Origin: an uncultured Pelagibacteraceae bacterium
Lineage (GTDB): Bacteria > Pseudomonadota > Alphaproteobacteria > Pelagibacterales > Pelagibacteraceae
Length of the DNA stretch: 64,000 bases
Direction: 5' to 3'
Assembly (NCBI GenBank): GCA_902538885.1
Contig: CACBGU010000003.1
Location: 34,752 to 98,751 of the forward strand
Part shown: piece after piece, positions 20,592 to 31,316 of the stretch
How the letters are laid out: every line of letters starts with the position of its first letter
Numbering within the stretch: the stretch's first letter is position 1
Program-made: the position numbers and the translations under genes
The notes under the pieces: generated by a model
The model's database searches: none
The model's input: only the letters and a program-made list of their open reading frames with translations
Told to the model about the DNA's origin: nothing

Positions 20592-21860
20592 TTAGGCAGG
20601 CTTGTTCATTGAGTTAAAAAACTCAGCATTATTTTTTGTATCTTTTAATTTTGAGTTAATAAACTCTATAGCATCCATCGTTCCCATTGGAGCAATTATT
20701 CTTCTTAGCACGTTCATTTTTTGTAAATCATTTTTGTCAAATAATAATTCTTCTCTTCTTGTACCTGATTTTGTTATGTCAATTGCTGGATAAATTCTTT
20801 TGTCTGCAATTTTTCTGTCTAGTATTGTTTCACTATTACCTGTCCCTTTGAATTCTTCAAATATTACTTCATCCATCCTACTTCCTGTATCAATTAAAGC
20901 TGTAGAAATAATCGTTAATGAACCACCTTCTTCAATATTTCTTGCTGCTCCAAAAAACCTTTTAGGTCTCTGAAGTGCATTTGCATCAACACCTCCTGTT
21001 AAAACTTTACCTGAACTTGGTATTACAGCATTATAAGCTCTTCCTAGTCGTGTTATAGAATCTAACAAAATAATAACATCTTTTTTATGTTCGGTTAGTC
21101 TTTTGGCTTTTTCAATAACCATTTCGGCCACTGCTACATGCCTCTGAGCTGGTTCGTCGAAAGTAGAGCTAATTACTTCACCTTTTACTGTTCTTTGCAT
21201 ATCAGTTACCTCTTCTGGACGCTCATCAATCAGCAGCACCATAAGATAACACTCTGGATAATTTTTTGCTATTGAGTTTGCTATACTTTGCAAAATCATT
21301 GTTTTTCCAGCCTTGGGTGGAGAAATAATTATAGATCTTTGTCCTTTGCCAATTGGGCTAACTAAATCAATAAGTCTTGGAGTTAAATCTTGTTTTTTTT
21401 CAACTTTTGTAGTTTCTACTTCCATCACCAGCTGCTTATCTGGATATAGTGGTGTCAAGTTGTCAAATGCAATCTTATGTCTAGCCTTTTCTGGCTCTTC
21501 AAAATTTATTTTACTCACTTGCAATAATGCAAAATATCTTTCTCCTTCTTTAGGTGCTCTCACTGGTCCTTCAACTGTATCTCCTGTTCTCAAACCAAAT
21601 TTTCTAATTTGACTCGGACTCACATAAATATCATCTGGTCCTGGAAGGTAGTTTGACTCCATTGCTCTTAAAAAACCAAAGCCATCTTGTAATAACTGTA
21701 AAACACCTACACCAGTAATTTCCTCTTTTTCGGCAACCTTTTTTAGAATTGCAAAAAGTATTTCCTGCTTTCTTAGTGTGCTAGCATTTTCTATACCAAG
21801 CTCTTCTGCTTGAGTAATAAGTTGTTCAGATGATTTTAGTTTTAATTCTTGAATATTCAT
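20592..21860 (-). CDS. rho: Transcription termination factor Rho
   Basis: [47 protein letters not shown]. Confidence 0.98.
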   Translation of the reverse strand: MNIQELKLKSSEQLITQAEELGIENASTLRKQEILFAILKKVAEKEEITGVGVLQLLQDGFGFLRAMESNYLPGPDDIYVSPSQIRKFGLRTGDTVEGPVRAPKEGERYFALLQVSKINFEEPEKARHKIAFDNLTPLYPDKQLVMEVETTKVEKKQDLTPRLIDLVSPIGKGQRSIIISPPKAGKTMILQSIANSIAKNYPECYLMVLLIDERPEEVTDMQRTVKGEVISSTFDEPAQRHVAVAEMVIEKAKRLTEHKKDVIILLDSITRLGRAYNAVIPSSGKVLTGGVDANALQRPKRFFGAARNIEEGGSLTIISTALIDTGSRMDEVIFEEFKGTGNSETILDRKIADKRIYPAIDITKSGTRREELLFDKNDLQKMNVLRRIIAPMGTMDAIEFINSKLKDTKNNAEFFNSMNKPA

Positions 21861-21926
21861 GATTAATTTTTTGATAAGGACTTATCAGATGTGATTAATA
21901 TATATACTACTGCTATTATTTCAACC

Positions 21927-22361
21927 CTAGATTGGCTTAAAAATAGCTAAAAATACAACGATAATTAAGATAACCGTTGGTATTTCGTTAATAATCCTAA
22001 AAAATTTTGCAGATCTTGTATTTGTTGAATCTTTTAAAGTAGCAAGGCATTTTCCTAAAAAATCATTATAGGCTGATAACAAGATTACTAGAACGATCTT
22101 TATTTGAAACCATAATTGAGAGAAAATGTCTATTCCATTGATATAAATTAATACTAATCCGAAAACCCAAGTAAAAATCATTGCAGGACGCATAATGTAA
22201 AAAAATAATCTTTTTTCCATCACTTCAAATATATCGGTTGCTTCTTTTTTTTCTTTATTTTCAACATGGTAAACGAAAATTCTAGGAAGATATAAAAGGC
22301 CAGCCATCCAAGAAACAACAGCGATTAAATGTAAAGATTTAAATAATAAATACGAATTCAT
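21927..22361 (-). CDS. hemJ: Protoporphyrinogen oxidase HemJ
   Basis: FKSLHLIAVVSWMAGLLYLPRIFVYHVEN, TWVFGLVLI; adjacent to hemH/hemE. Confidence 0.88.
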   Translation of the reverse strand: MNSYLLFKSLHLIAVVSWMAGLLYLPRIFVYHVENKEKKEATDIFEVMEKRLFFYIMRPAMIFTWVFGLVLIYINGIDIFSQLWFQIKIVLVILLSAYNDFLGKCLATLKDSTNTRSAKFFRIINEIPTVILIIVVFLAIFKPI

Positions 22362-22364
22362 ATA

Positions 22365-23360
22365 TTAGATATTTCTTTCAATTAAGGATTTTAATAAAAT
22401 TATATGATCACTATTATCATTTAAACACGAGACCATATCAAAATTTTCTCCTCCTGAATTTAAAAAAATTTCTTTAGCTTGAATTTGTATTTCCTCTAAA
22501 GTCTCTACACAATCAGATGCAAACCCTGGACAAATTGTAAGCACATTTTTAGCACCCTCTTTAGGTAAATTTTCTAAAGTCTTGTCAGTATATGGTTGAA
22601 GCCATTCTTGTGGGCCAAATCTTGACTGAAATGTAGTTTTAATTTTAACTGAACTAAATTTTTCCGAAATTAGTCTTGTCGTTTTGTGACAGTAACAATG
22701 ATAAGGATCACCTTTATCAAAATATTTTTTTGGTATCCCATGATAAGAAGCTATCATTAGATCTGGTTTCCAACTGATTTCATTTATTTTTTTATTAATC
22801 GAATTCACAAGTGCATCAATATAAAGTGGGTCAGATTCGTAATGAGGGATTATTTTTAAAGAGGGTTGCCACCTCATTTTCATTAAAGTTCTGTATACCT
22901 CATCGCAAACTGTTGCTGTTGTAGCTGCTGCATATTGGGGATAAAGAGGAAGTATCACCAAATTTTCGCAACCCATTTTATGCAATTTATGAATTTTGCT
23001 TTTGATGCTCGGATTTCCATATCTCATGGCAAAATCTATGATGATATTTTCTTTTGATAGTAAATTTGAAATTTTCTCACTTTGCTTTTTTGTATAATAA
23101 AGAAGTGGCGATATATTTTCGTCCTTCATCCAAATCTCTTTATAAGCTTTAGCGGTTTTAGAGGGTCTAAAATTTAAAATGAACAAATTCAAAATTATTT
23201 GCCAAACTAAAGGATTTACCTCAATTACTCTTCTGTCAGAGAGAAATTCTTTTAAATATTTTCTTATATCAAACCAATTAGTAGAATCAGGTGTACCTAA
23301 ATTAACGATAAGTACTCCTGTGTTACCGTATTTTATGGGTGGGTGATTTTTTTCAATCAT
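22365..23360 (-). CDS. hemH: Ferrochelatase
   Basis: GVLIVNLGTPDS, ASYHGIPKKYFDKGDPYHCYCHKT, FQSRFGPQEWLQPYT, CPGFASDCVETLEE. Confidence 0.96.
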   Translation of the reverse strand: MIEKNHPPIKYGNTGVLIVNLGTPDSTNWFDIRKYLKEFLSDRRVIEVNPLVWQIILNLFILNFRPSKTAKAYKEIWMKDENISPLLYYTKKQSEKISNLLSKENIIIDFAMRYGNPSIKSKIHKLHKMGCENLVILPLYPQYAAATTATVCDEVYRTLMKMRWQPSLKIIPHYESDPLYIDALVNSINKKINEISWKPDLMIASYHGIPKKYFDKGDPYHCYCHKTTRLISEKFSSVKIKTTFQSRFGPQEWLQPYTDKTLENLPKEGAKNVLTICPGFASDCVETLEEIQIQAKEIFLNSGGENFDMVSCLNDNSDHIILLKSLIERNI

Positions 23361-24361
23361 TTAAAATCTTTTACAATTTGAATTAAATTTTCAACCATTT
23401 CTGGATTTGTTTCAGGCAAAATACCATGACCGAGATTAAATATATACGGGTGATCTCGAAAAATTTCTAAATAATTAAAGGCTTCTTTTTTTAATGTTTC
23501 TTTATCTGTTAACAAAATTTTTGGGTCTAATCCTCCTTGTATGGGTATACTTATATCTCTAAGTATTTTTTTTGGATCAACATTGTAATCGATACTAACA
23601 GCATCAGGTTTGACAATATCACAAAACTCTTTATAATTTTTGATTTCTCTGGGAAAACATATAACTGGCACATTCAAAGATTTTACATAATTTACTAAAT
23701 TTAAAGTCGGAGAATAAACATAATTGGGTAAATCTTTTTCCTCTAATAAACCTGCCCAACTATCAAAAATTTGAATTACATTCGCACCGTTGTCAATTTG
23801 ATTTTTTATATGAACTTTTAAAAATTTTTCAATAATTAATAATATTCTGTTTATTAAAAACTCATCTTTAAAAAAATCTTTTTTCAAATTTTTTTTAGGT
23901 GATTGTTGATTAATCATATAAACTAGTAATGTCCATGGAGCACCGACAAATCCAATAGTATTTTTATTTTTTAAACTAAAGTCTGAGCTAACCTTTTTTA
24001 ATGCTTTGTACACGCGATGTATCTTTTCTACAAAGTCAATTTCATCAGTTTTAGCAATTTCATTTAGATTTAGTTCCCCTAATTTTGGCCCAAAATTTTT
24101 TTTAAATTCTACTTTTTGACCCAATCCATAAGGAAGCATTAAGATATCTGAAAATATTATTGCAGCATCTAGATCAAATCTTTTTAATGGTTGTAGAGTT
24201 ATTTCTGAAGACAAATCATCATTTAAACATAAATTAATAAAATTAGGATTTTCTTTTCTTATTTCTCTAAATTCTGGTAAATATCTACCAGCCTGTCTCA
24301 TAATCCATATAGGATTGAACGAAGTATCTTTGTTAATTATTACTTTGTTTAAAGGCTTCAT
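23357..24361 (-). CDS. hemE: Uroporphyrinogen decarboxylase
   Basis: PIWIMRQAGRYLPEFRE, FSDILMLPYGLG, GFVGAPWTLL, FNLGHGILPET. Confidence 0.97.
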   Translation of the reverse strand: MKPLNKVIINKDTSFNPIWIMRQAGRYLPEFREIRKENPNFINLCLNDDLSSEITLQPLKRFDLDAAIIFSDILMLPYGLGQKVEFKKNFGPKLGELNLNEIAKTDEIDFVEKIHRVYKALKKVSSDFSLKNKNTIGFVGAPWTLLVYMINQQSPKKNLKKDFFKDEFLINRILLIIEKFLKVHIKNQIDNGANVIQIFDSWAGLLEEKDLPNYVYSPTLNLVNYVKSLNVPVICFPREIKNYKEFCDIVKPDAVSIDYNVDPKKILRDISIPIQGGLDPKILLTDKETLKKEAFNYLEIFRDHPYIFNLGHGILPETNPEMVENLIQIVKDFK

Positions 24362-24627
24362 AAATAAGTATTATTAATTATTGTAGTTGTAATATATCTT
24401 GTGAATAAAGGTGATTAATTTTTATAAACATTATATTCACAATTTACCAACAAGTTATTTAAATAAAATTGTTTAAAATGAAGCTTTTTAACCATATTAA
24501 TTTTTGTGGATTGTTTTACCCTATTTATTATTAATGTTAATAAATAGTAGTTTTTACAAGGTTAATTTAAAAAATTTTAAATTGTGTAATTTGATAAAAA
24601 TATTACAAATTTATTAACAATTTATTC
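24362..24627. other. oriC: Putative chromosomal replication origin (oriC)
   Basis: AT-rich gap between divergent hemE and ppsR; consensus DnaA box TTATTCACA (minus, 24400-24408), one-mismatch box ATATTCACA (24433-24441), nearby parAB/parS. Confidence 0.7.
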
Positions 24628-25455
24628 ATGAGTAATACATATCAAATATATTTAATTTCTGATTCAACAGGCGAGACTTTAGATAGAATATTTTTAGCCC
24701 TGAAAGCTCAATTTTTAAATATAGAATATAAGGTTCATTCTTACTCTTTTACAAGGACAGAAAATCAAATTTTAAAAATTCTAGAGGATGCAAAAAAAAA
24801 TGAAAATTCAATAATCTTGTATACAATCGTGGATAACAATTTAGCCAAATATCTTGCGAACGCGAGCGAAGATAAAAACATTCCATGTTTTGGCGTTTTA
24901 GGAAATTTAATTCTGAATTTTTCAAAAATATTAAATCAAAAAGCAACACATGAGCCAAGTGGTCAACATATGTTGAATGAAGAATATTATGACAGAATTG
25001 AAGCAATTCAATTTACAATGAATCATGATGATGGAAATTTAATAAACGAGGTAAACAAATCTGATATTATTCTTGTAGGCGTAAGTAGAACAAGTAAAAC
25101 ACCAACATCTATTTACTTAGCTAACAAAGGTTTTAAAACGTCAAACATTCCGTTAGTAAATGAAAATTCTTTGCCAGAGTCCCTTAAAAAAAATCCAAAA
25201 ATGACTTGTGTTGTTGGATTAAGCACAGAGCCAGAAAGGTTGGTTGATTTAAGAAAAAATAGAATGACTTCTTTAAAAGAAACAGAAAACATTCAATACA
25301 CAGATTTAGAAAATATAAAAAAAGAGGTGTTAGAGGCGAAAAAAACATTTCAAAAATATAAATGGCCGCTTATAGATGTAACGAGAAAGTCTGTTGAAGA
25401 AACAGCCGCTTCCATAATTAAAATTCGCGAAATATATTTAAACAATGCTAAATAA
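24628..25455 (+). CDS. ppsR: Pyruvate, phosphate dikinase regulatory protein-like kinase/phosphorylase (DUF299)
   Basis: YLISDSTGETLDRI, DIILVGVSRTSKTPTSIYLANKGFKTSNIPLV. Confidence 0.92.
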   Translation: MSNTYQIYLISDSTGETLDRIFLALKAQFLNIEYKVHSYSFTRTENQILKILEDAKKNENSIILYTIVDNNLAKYLANASEDKNIPCFGVLGNLILNFSKILNQKATHEPSGQHMLNEEYYDRIEAIQFTMNHDDGNLINEVNKSDIILVGVSRTSKTPTSIYLANKGFKTSNIPLVNENSLPESLKKNPKMTCVVGLSTEPERLVDLRKNRMTSLKETENIQYTDLENIKKEVLEAKKTFQKYKWPLIDVTRKSVEETAASIIKIREIYLNNAK

Positions 25456-26029
25456 AATTATTCTTGCTTCAAAAAGCAAGGTTAGAAAAGATATTTTAGA
25501 TAAAAATAATATCGAATGCATTGTTAAACAATCAAACGTAGATGAAGACCCTGTTAAAGAAAGCCTATTAAAAGAACATGCAAGCTCAGAAATAATTTCA
25601 AAAAATCTAGCAGAATTAAAAGCAAATAAAGTTAGCATGAAAAAGACTGAGGAAATAGTCTTAGGAGCAGATAGTGTAATAGATTTGGAAGGTGAACTAA
25701 TATCTAAACCAAAAAGTAGAAAAGAAGCCATGGGAATATTAAAAAAACTAAATGGTAAATCACATTTTTTAATAAGCTCTGTGTGTATATCAAAAAATGG
25801 TTCTATGATTTGGAACTATACTGATAAGGCAAAATTAACTATGAAAAATTTTTCTGATGATGAATTAAAAAATTACTTATCCAAAATATCTGATGAAACT
25901 CTTTATGCATATAATGTATACCAAATAGAAGGAGAGGGCAGAAGGTTGTTTGAAAGCATAGAAGGCGATGAGGACACTATTATGGGGCTACCTGTTAAAA
26001 AAATAAAGGAGTATCTAGAATCATTATAA
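25445..26029 (+). CDS. maf: Maf family nucleotide pyrophosphatase
   Basis: IILASKSKVRKDIL, VLGADSVIDLEGELISKPKSRKEA. Confidence 0.92.
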   Translation: MLNKIILASKSKVRKDILDKNNIECIVKQSNVDEDPVKESLLKEHASSEIISKNLAELKANKVSMKKTEEIVLGADSVIDLEGELISKPKSRKEAMGILKKLNGKSHFLISSVCISKNGSMIWNYTDKAKLTMKNFSDDELKNYLSKISDETLYAYNVYQIEGEGRRLFESIEGDEDTIMGLPVKKIKEYLESL

Positions 26030-26823
26030 TGAAAAAATATTTAGTTATTGGAAATCCGATTAGTCATTCACTATCACCAAAACTCCATAATTATTGGCTA
26101 AAACAAAATAATATTGATGCTATTTATGATAAAATAAAGTTAGAGGAAGATGGAATTAATGCAATTATACAAGATATAAAAAAACAAAAAATTGCTGGTT
26201 GTAATGTTACCGTTCCATTTAAAAAAAAAATAATTCCTTTCTTAGATACATTAAGTTTTGAAGCAGAAAAAACTCAGTCGGTAAATACAATTATTTTTGA
26301 AAAAGGTAATTTGATTGGACACAATACAGATATTGTGGGTTTTCATAAAGCAATTAAAGCTTTAAATTTTAACATGAAAGATAAAAAAATTTTAATTTTA
26401 GGAGCTGGCGGTGTGGTTCCATCAATAATTTTTGCTCTTAAAAAAATGGATGTTTTAGAAATTACTATTAGCAATAGAACCAAAAAAAAAGCAGAAAATT
26501 TAAAAATTTTATTTAAAAACTTGAATGTTATAGAATGGGGAAATTTGTCTGAATTTGATGTAGTTATAAATGCCACAAGTCTAGGCCTGAATAATGAAAA
26601 AATAGATTTAAATTTTTCAAATGCTGGCACAAACAAATTATTTTATGATGTTATTTATAATCCATCTGAGACAATTTTTTTAAAAGAAGCAAAAAAATTG
26701 GGAAATAAAACTGAAAATGGGGGGTCAATGTTTATTTACCAGGCTTTCGAAGCATTTAAATTATGGCATGGTATAGAACCAAAAGTTAATTTTGAAACCT
26801 TAAAACTTTTAAAAAATGATTAG
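26029..26823 (+). CDS. aroE: Shikimate dehydrogenase
   Basis: VIGNPISHSLSPKLHN, GCNVTVPFKK, GHNTDIVGF, ILGAGGVVPSI. Confidence 0.96.
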   Translation: MKKYLVIGNPISHSLSPKLHNYWLKQNNIDAIYDKIKLEEDGINAIIQDIKKQKIAGCNVTVPFKKKIIPFLDTLSFEAEKTQSVNTIIFEKGNLIGHNTDIVGFHKAIKALNFNMKDKKILILGAGGVVPSIIFALKKMDVLEITISNRTKKKAENLKILFKNLNVIEWGNLSEFDVVINATSLGLNNEKIDLNFSNAGTNKLFYDVIYNPSETIFLKEAKKLGNKTENGGSMFIYQAFEAFKLWHGIEPKVNFETLKLLKND

Positions 26824-27388
26824 AATTGGGATTTTAGGCAATATTGGTTCGGGCAAGAGCTATGTTGCAAAAAATTTAGGCTACCCAGTGTTTGATGCAG
26901 ATTATGAAGTGACAAAACTTTATAAAAAAAACAAAAAAATTTTTTCAAAATTAAAAAAAATATTACCTCAAAACATAAAAACATTTCCTATAGAAAAAAA
27001 AGAGATTACTGAAGCAATATTACAAAAAAAAAATAATTTAAAAAAAATAATTAAGATAGTCCACGTAGAAGTAAGAAAAAAAATGAGTTTTTTCTTAAAA
27101 AAAAATAAAAATAAAAAATTTGTAGTATTAGATGTGCCCTTATTATTAGAGAATAAGCTTAATAAAAAAGGAGATGTTTTAATATTTGTAGATTCAAAAA
27201 AATCAGATATCTTAAAAAAATTAACAAAAAGAAAAAATTTTAATAAAAAATTATTTAATAAATTTAAAAAAATTCAACTTTCATCACAATATAAAATGAA
27301 GAAATCTCATTTTATAATTAAAAATGATTTTACCAAAAAAACAATTAATACTAATATCAAAGATATTCTTCAAAAGATAAAGCAATGA
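26816..27388 (+). CDS. coaE: Dephospho-CoA kinase
   Basis: IGILGNIGSGKS P-loop, PVFDADYEV, VVLDVPLLLENKL; very Lys-rich. Confidence 0.93.
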   Translation: MIRIGILGNIGSGKSYVAKNLGYPVFDADYEVTKLYKKNKKIFSKLKKILPQNIKTFPIEKKEITEAILQKKNNLKKIIKIVHVEVRKKMSFFLKKNKNKKFVVLDVPLLLENKLNKKGDVLIFVDSKKSDILKKLTKRKNFNKKLFNKFKKIQLSSQYKMKKSHFIIKNDFTKKTINTNIKDILQKIKQ

Positions 27389-28047
27389 AAGAAATAGTTC
27401 TTGATACTGAAACAACAGGTATATCCACTAAAGAAGGTCATAGAATAGTTGAAATTGGATGTATCGAATTAGACAATTTAATACCGACTAAAAATAAATT
27501 TCATTACTATTTTAATCCAGAAAGAAAAGTTTCAGACAAAGCATTTGAAATCCATGGTTATACAGATGAATTTTTAGCTAAACAAAAAAAATTTTATGAA
27601 GTTGTTGATGAATTTATTGAATTTGTTAAGAATAAAAGACTCATTATTCATAATGCTGAGTTTGATTTAGCACATTTAAATAATGAATTATCTTTAGTAG
27701 GTAAGGAAAAAATTCAAAATGAAATAATTGATACACTTCAAATAGCCAGAGATAAATATCCAGGCTCTTCCGCAAGCCTTGATGCTTTGTGTAAACGTTT
27801 CAGAATTGATAATTCAAAAAGAGTTAAACATACTGCTTTAATTGATTGCGATTTATTAGCTCGAGTTTATATTAATTTAATTGATCAAAAGGAACCCACT
27901 TTTGATTTAAACAACGTTATTGAACAAGATCTTTCATTGAATAATAAAACTAATCACTACTTTAAAAAAGTAATAAAACCATCTACTGAGGAATTAAAAC
28001 AACATAGTGATTATTTAAAACAGAACCTTAAAAAAAATTTTTTTTAA
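27385..28047 (+). CDS. dnaQ: DNA polymerase III epsilon subunit
   Basis: IVLDTETTGIS ExoI, IIHNAEFDLAHLN ExoII, HTALIDCDLLARVY ExoIII. Confidence 0.96.
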   Translation: MKEIVLDTETTGISTKEGHRIVEIGCIELDNLIPTKNKFHYYFNPERKVSDKAFEIHGYTDEFLAKQKKFYEVVDEFIEFVKNKRLIIHNAEFDLAHLNNELSLVGKEKIQNEIIDTLQIARDKYPGSSASLDALCKRFRIDNSKRVKHTALIDCDLLARVYINLIDQKEPTFDLNNVIEQDLSLNNKTNHYFKKVIKPSTEELKQHSDYLKQNLKKNFF

Positions 28048-28472
28048 TTAAATTTTTGTTTATATAATTCTTCAAAATTTACTTTTTTTTCAAATTTTAT
28101 TCCTGGGTATCCTGAATTATGCAAAAGATCTAAGAGAGACTTCTCTAAATTTGGATATATTTCATTTTGAACATCAACTAATATGATTTTTTCTAATTCT
28201 TTTCTCTCTTTTATTTCGTCATTTACTCGAATTACTGTTGAATACAAAATTTCAAAATATGATTTTTTTTCGTTATTCTCTTTGTCAAGAAATTTAAATG
28301 TTGTAAAAATTTCTATCATTTTATTTTTTAATGCTTTTGATGTTATATCAATATCAAGCTGATATGATGAAATACGATCTCTAACAAATAAATATGTTTC
28401 TATATCTTTTGTTTCACTTGAAAGATCTTTTATATATTTACCTAGTATTTTATATTTTTCTGTCATTGTCAT
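28044..28472 (-). CDS. secB: SecB-like export chaperone (divergent)
   Basis: YIKDLSSETKDIETYL...; LLHNSGYPGIKFEKKVNFEELYKQK C-terminus; position next to dnaQ/fxsA as in other alphaproteobacteria. Confidence 0.65.
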   Translation of the reverse strand: MTMTEKYKILGKYIKDLSSETKDIETYLFVRDRISSYQLDIDITSKALKNKMIEIFTTFKFLDKENNEKKSYFEILYSTVIRVNDEIKERKELEKIILVDVQNEIYPNLEKSLLDLLHNSGYPGIKFEKKVNFEELYKQKFN

Positions 28473-28875
28473 CTTCTATATCCTCAAATTCTCCATCGAT
28501 AAAATTATTTTTTTTATTTTCTTTTTTTACAAATCTTTTTGCAAATAAGTTAAAAATAATTTTCCGACTTATTGGAAAAATTAATAAAAATCCTAAAATA
28601 TCTGTTGCAAAACCAGGTATTATTAACAACAGCGCTGCAAACGCAATTACTGTCCCAGATAAAACTTGATAAGTTGGAGTTTCATTTCTGCTTAATTGAA
28701 CAATTGCAGATTTAAGTGTGTTTAACCCTTCATATTTTGCATAATAAATTCCTACAATTGCAGTGGTAAAAATGAGTAAAATAGTCGTCATTGCTCCAAT
28801 TTGAGAGCCAATTTTAATTAAAAGATAGATTTCAATAATGGGTATTAAAATTATTGATAATAATATTGAGTTCAT
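28450..28875 (-). CDS. fxsA: FxsA family membrane protein
   Basis: IPIIEIYLLIKIGSQIGAMTTILLIFTTAIVGIYYAKYEG, LLIIPGFATDILGFLLIFP. Confidence 0.85.
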   Translation of the reverse strand: MNSILLSIILIPIIEIYLLIKIGSQIGAMTTILLIFTTAIVGIYYAKYEGLNTLKSAIVQLSRNETPTYQVLSGTVIAFAALLLIIPGFATDILGFLLIFPISRKIIFNLFAKRFVKKENKKNNFIDGEFEDIEDDNDRKI

Positions 28876-28933
28876 TTGTCCTCAATCTAAATTGCTAGTT
28901 GAAATTAATCAACATAGTAATTACTATTAGAAT

Positions 28934-29530
28934 ATGAATTACAGTTTTGAGTATATCGATATTATTTTGCTAGCAATGATTGCTGGGTTTATTTTTTTAA
29001 GATTAAGAGGAATTCTTGGAAAAAGAACAGGCTTTGAGGGAAAATCACCAACTCAATTTAAAGAAGTTTTAAAAAATATTAAAGTAAATCAAGCGACCAA
29101 ACCAAAAGAGAAGTTTGATGATGAGGCCCAGAAAGAATTTTTAAAAGGTGCAAAAATTGCTTATGAAACAATTATTACAGATTTCAGTGATAATGATAAT
29201 AAAATCACAAATGCAAAACCTTTATTAAATAATGATATATATAATCAATTTGATGATGCGTTGAAAGAAAGAGTAAAAAGGGGTCATTTTGCAGAAATAA
29301 CATTTATTGGAATTAATAAAGCCGAAATTAAAGAGCATAAAAAAATTGGAAATATTTTAAACGTAACAGTGGATTTTATAGCAGAGGTTATAACTTGTAT
29401 AAGAGATAAAGATAAAAAAATTGTTTCTGGAGATCCTGAAAAGATTAAAAAAATTTATGATACGTGGATTTTTTCAAGAGATACTACGTCGGCAAATCCT
29501 AATTGGCAGCTAGTAAATATATTAACATAA
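28934..29530 (+). CDS. Tim44-like domain protein
   Basis: N-terminal TM anchor then FLRLRGILGKRTGFE and C-terminal Tim44-like region. Confidence 0.75.
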   Translation: MNYSFEYIDIILLAMIAGFIFLRLRGILGKRTGFEGKSPTQFKEVLKNIKVNQATKPKEKFDDEAQKEFLKGAKIAYETIITDFSDNDNKITNAKPLLNNDIYNQFDDALKERVKRGHFAEITFIGINKAEIKEHKKIGNILNVTVDFIAEVITCIRDKDKKIVSGDPEKIKKIYDTWIFSRDTTSANPNWQLVNILT

Positions 29531-29953
29531 TTGAACGATAACATTTCAGATAAAGATAAAAAAGATTGGCACAAATTTATAAATAGTACTGAAAAATTAC
29601 CAAACAAAGATTTTAAATATCAAAAAAATAAAAATCTAAAAGTAAGATCAATAGATTTGCATGGTTATACTTTAGATGAAGCAAATAAAACTATAGAAGA
29701 TTTTATAAACAAAGCTTTTTCTGAAAATATCAATAAACTAATTATTGTTACAGGAAAAGGTCTTCATTCCGACAATGAAAAAGATCCATATGTTTCAAAA
29801 GACTTTGGTATCTTAAAATATTCTGTTCCAGAATTTATTACTAATAATGCCAGTTTAATGAATATGATAAATGAAATCACAGATGCTAAAATAGAAGATG
29901 GTGGTACAGGTGCATTTTATGTTTTTTTAAAAAAAAATAAAATTATAAGATAA
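29531..29953 (+). CDS. Smr/MutS2-type domain protein
   Basis: [20 protein letters not shown] ... [14 protein letters not shown] start. Confidence 0.88.
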   Translation: MNDNISDKDKKDWHKFINSTEKLPNKDFKYQKNKNLKVRSIDLHGYTLDEANKTIEDFINKAFSENINKLIIVTGKGLHSDNEKDPYVSKDFGILKYSVPEFITNNASLMNMINEITDAKIEDGGTGAFYVFLKKNKIIR

Positions 29954-31316
29954 ACTTAGAGAGATCTGTATCTTTTACTAAATTATCTAAGTTTTTATTA
30001 ATATATTCCTTATTAATAATTATTTTTTCGCCTGCTCTGTCAGTAGCTGTAAAGCTTATTTCATCTAAAATTTTCTCAATAATCGTATGCAATCTTCTGG
30101 CTCCAATATTTTCAACAGTTGCATTTACTTCAGAAGCTATATTGGCTATGGAGTCTATTCCATCATCTGAAAATTCAAGATCAACATTTTCCGTTTTTAA
30201 TAAAGCCACATACTGTTTAATTAAACTAAAATCTGGTTCTCTTAAAATTCTTTTAAAATCTTCACTAGTTAAAGCCTCTAGTTCTACTCTGATCGGCAAC
30301 CTTCCTTGTAACTCAGGTAGTAAATCCGATGGCTTCGCCAGTTGGAAAGCTCCTGATGCAATAAATAATATGTGATCTGTTTTTATTGGACCATGTTTTG
30401 TATTAACTGTTGTTCCTTCTATTAAAGGTAGCAAGTCTCTTTGAACTCCTTCTCTTGATACATCGCCTCCAACTCTGTCAGTTCTTGCTGAAATTTTATC
30501 TATTTCATCTAAAAATACTATACCGTTATTTTCTGTAGAAAGTTTTGCAGCTTTAATAATTTTATCTTGTTCAATTAATTTATCTGACTCATCATTTATC
30601 AAAATCTCATGAGATTCTTTTACTGTCATTTTTTTCTTTTTTTCTTTATTTCCCATTGATTTGCCAATCATTTCACCAATATTGATCATTCCAACATTTG
30701 CACCAGGCATTCCAGGTATTTCAAAAGAAGCACCACTAGAACCACTATCGCTTACAGCTATTTCAATTTCATTGTCATCTAAATCACCATTTCTTAATCT
30801 TTTTCTAAAACTTTCCCTTGTTGCCAGACTTGCTTTTTTCCCAACTAAAGCATCTAAAACTTTCTCCTCCGCAGCTTTTTGAGCTTGAGCAAAAACTTCT
30901 TTTCTTTTTTTAACTTTTTCCATTGAGATAGCTATTTCAATTAAATCTCTTACTATTTGTTCAACATCTCTTCCAACATAACCAACTTCTGTAAATCTAG
31001 TAGCTTCAACTTTTACAAAAGGTGCTTCTGCTAATTTTGATAATCTTCTAGAAATTTCAGTTTTACCAACACCAGTTGGCCCAATCATTAAAATATTTTT
31101 GGGCAAAACTTCATTTTTCATTTCACCTTTTAGAGCTTGACGTCTCCATCTGTTTCTTAATGCAACAGCAACAGCTCTTTTGGCTTTATTTTGTCCAACT
31201 ACAAATCTATCTAGTTCTGAAACTATTTCTCTCGGAGATAAAGAACTCACCAAAGAAGCTTCTTCTTTTTGATTTTTATCCTTTGGGTGTAGTTTTGTTA
31301 CGTTTGAATTATCCAT
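29943..31316 (-). CDS. hslU: ATP-dependent protease ATPase subunit HslU
   Basis: [54 protein letters not shown]. Confidence 0.98.
   Translation of the reverse strand: MDNSNVTKLHPKDKNQKEEASLVSSLSPREIVSELDRFVVGQNKAKRAVAVALRNRWRRQALKGEMKNEVLPKNILMIGPTGVGKTEISRRLSKLAEAPFVKVEATRFTEVGYVGRDVEQIVRDLIEIAISMEKVKKRKEVFAQAQKAAEEKVLDALVGKKASLATRESFRKRLRNGDLDDNEIEIAVSDSGSSGASFEIPGMPGANVGMINIGEMIGKSMGNKEKKKKMTVKESHEILINDESDKLIEQDKIIKAAKLSTENNGIVFLDEIDKISARTDRVGGDVSREGVQRDLLPLIEGTTVNTKHGPIKTDHILFIASGAFQLAKPSDLLPELQGRLPIRVELEALTSEDFKRILREPDFSLIKQYVALLKTENVDLEFSDDGIDSIANIASEVNATVENIGARRLHTIIEKILDEISFTATDRAGEKIIINKEYINKNLDNLVKDTDLSKFIL

Noticed and set aside
24562-24580. CtrA-like TTAA repeats in the putative oriC
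   Set aside because: Spacings are 1, 6 and 11 nt rather than 7, and TTAA is frequent in such AT-rich DNA.
24622-24630. TTATTCATG as a further DnaA box
   Set aside because: Two mismatches at the invariant CACA end, and it includes the ppsR start codon.
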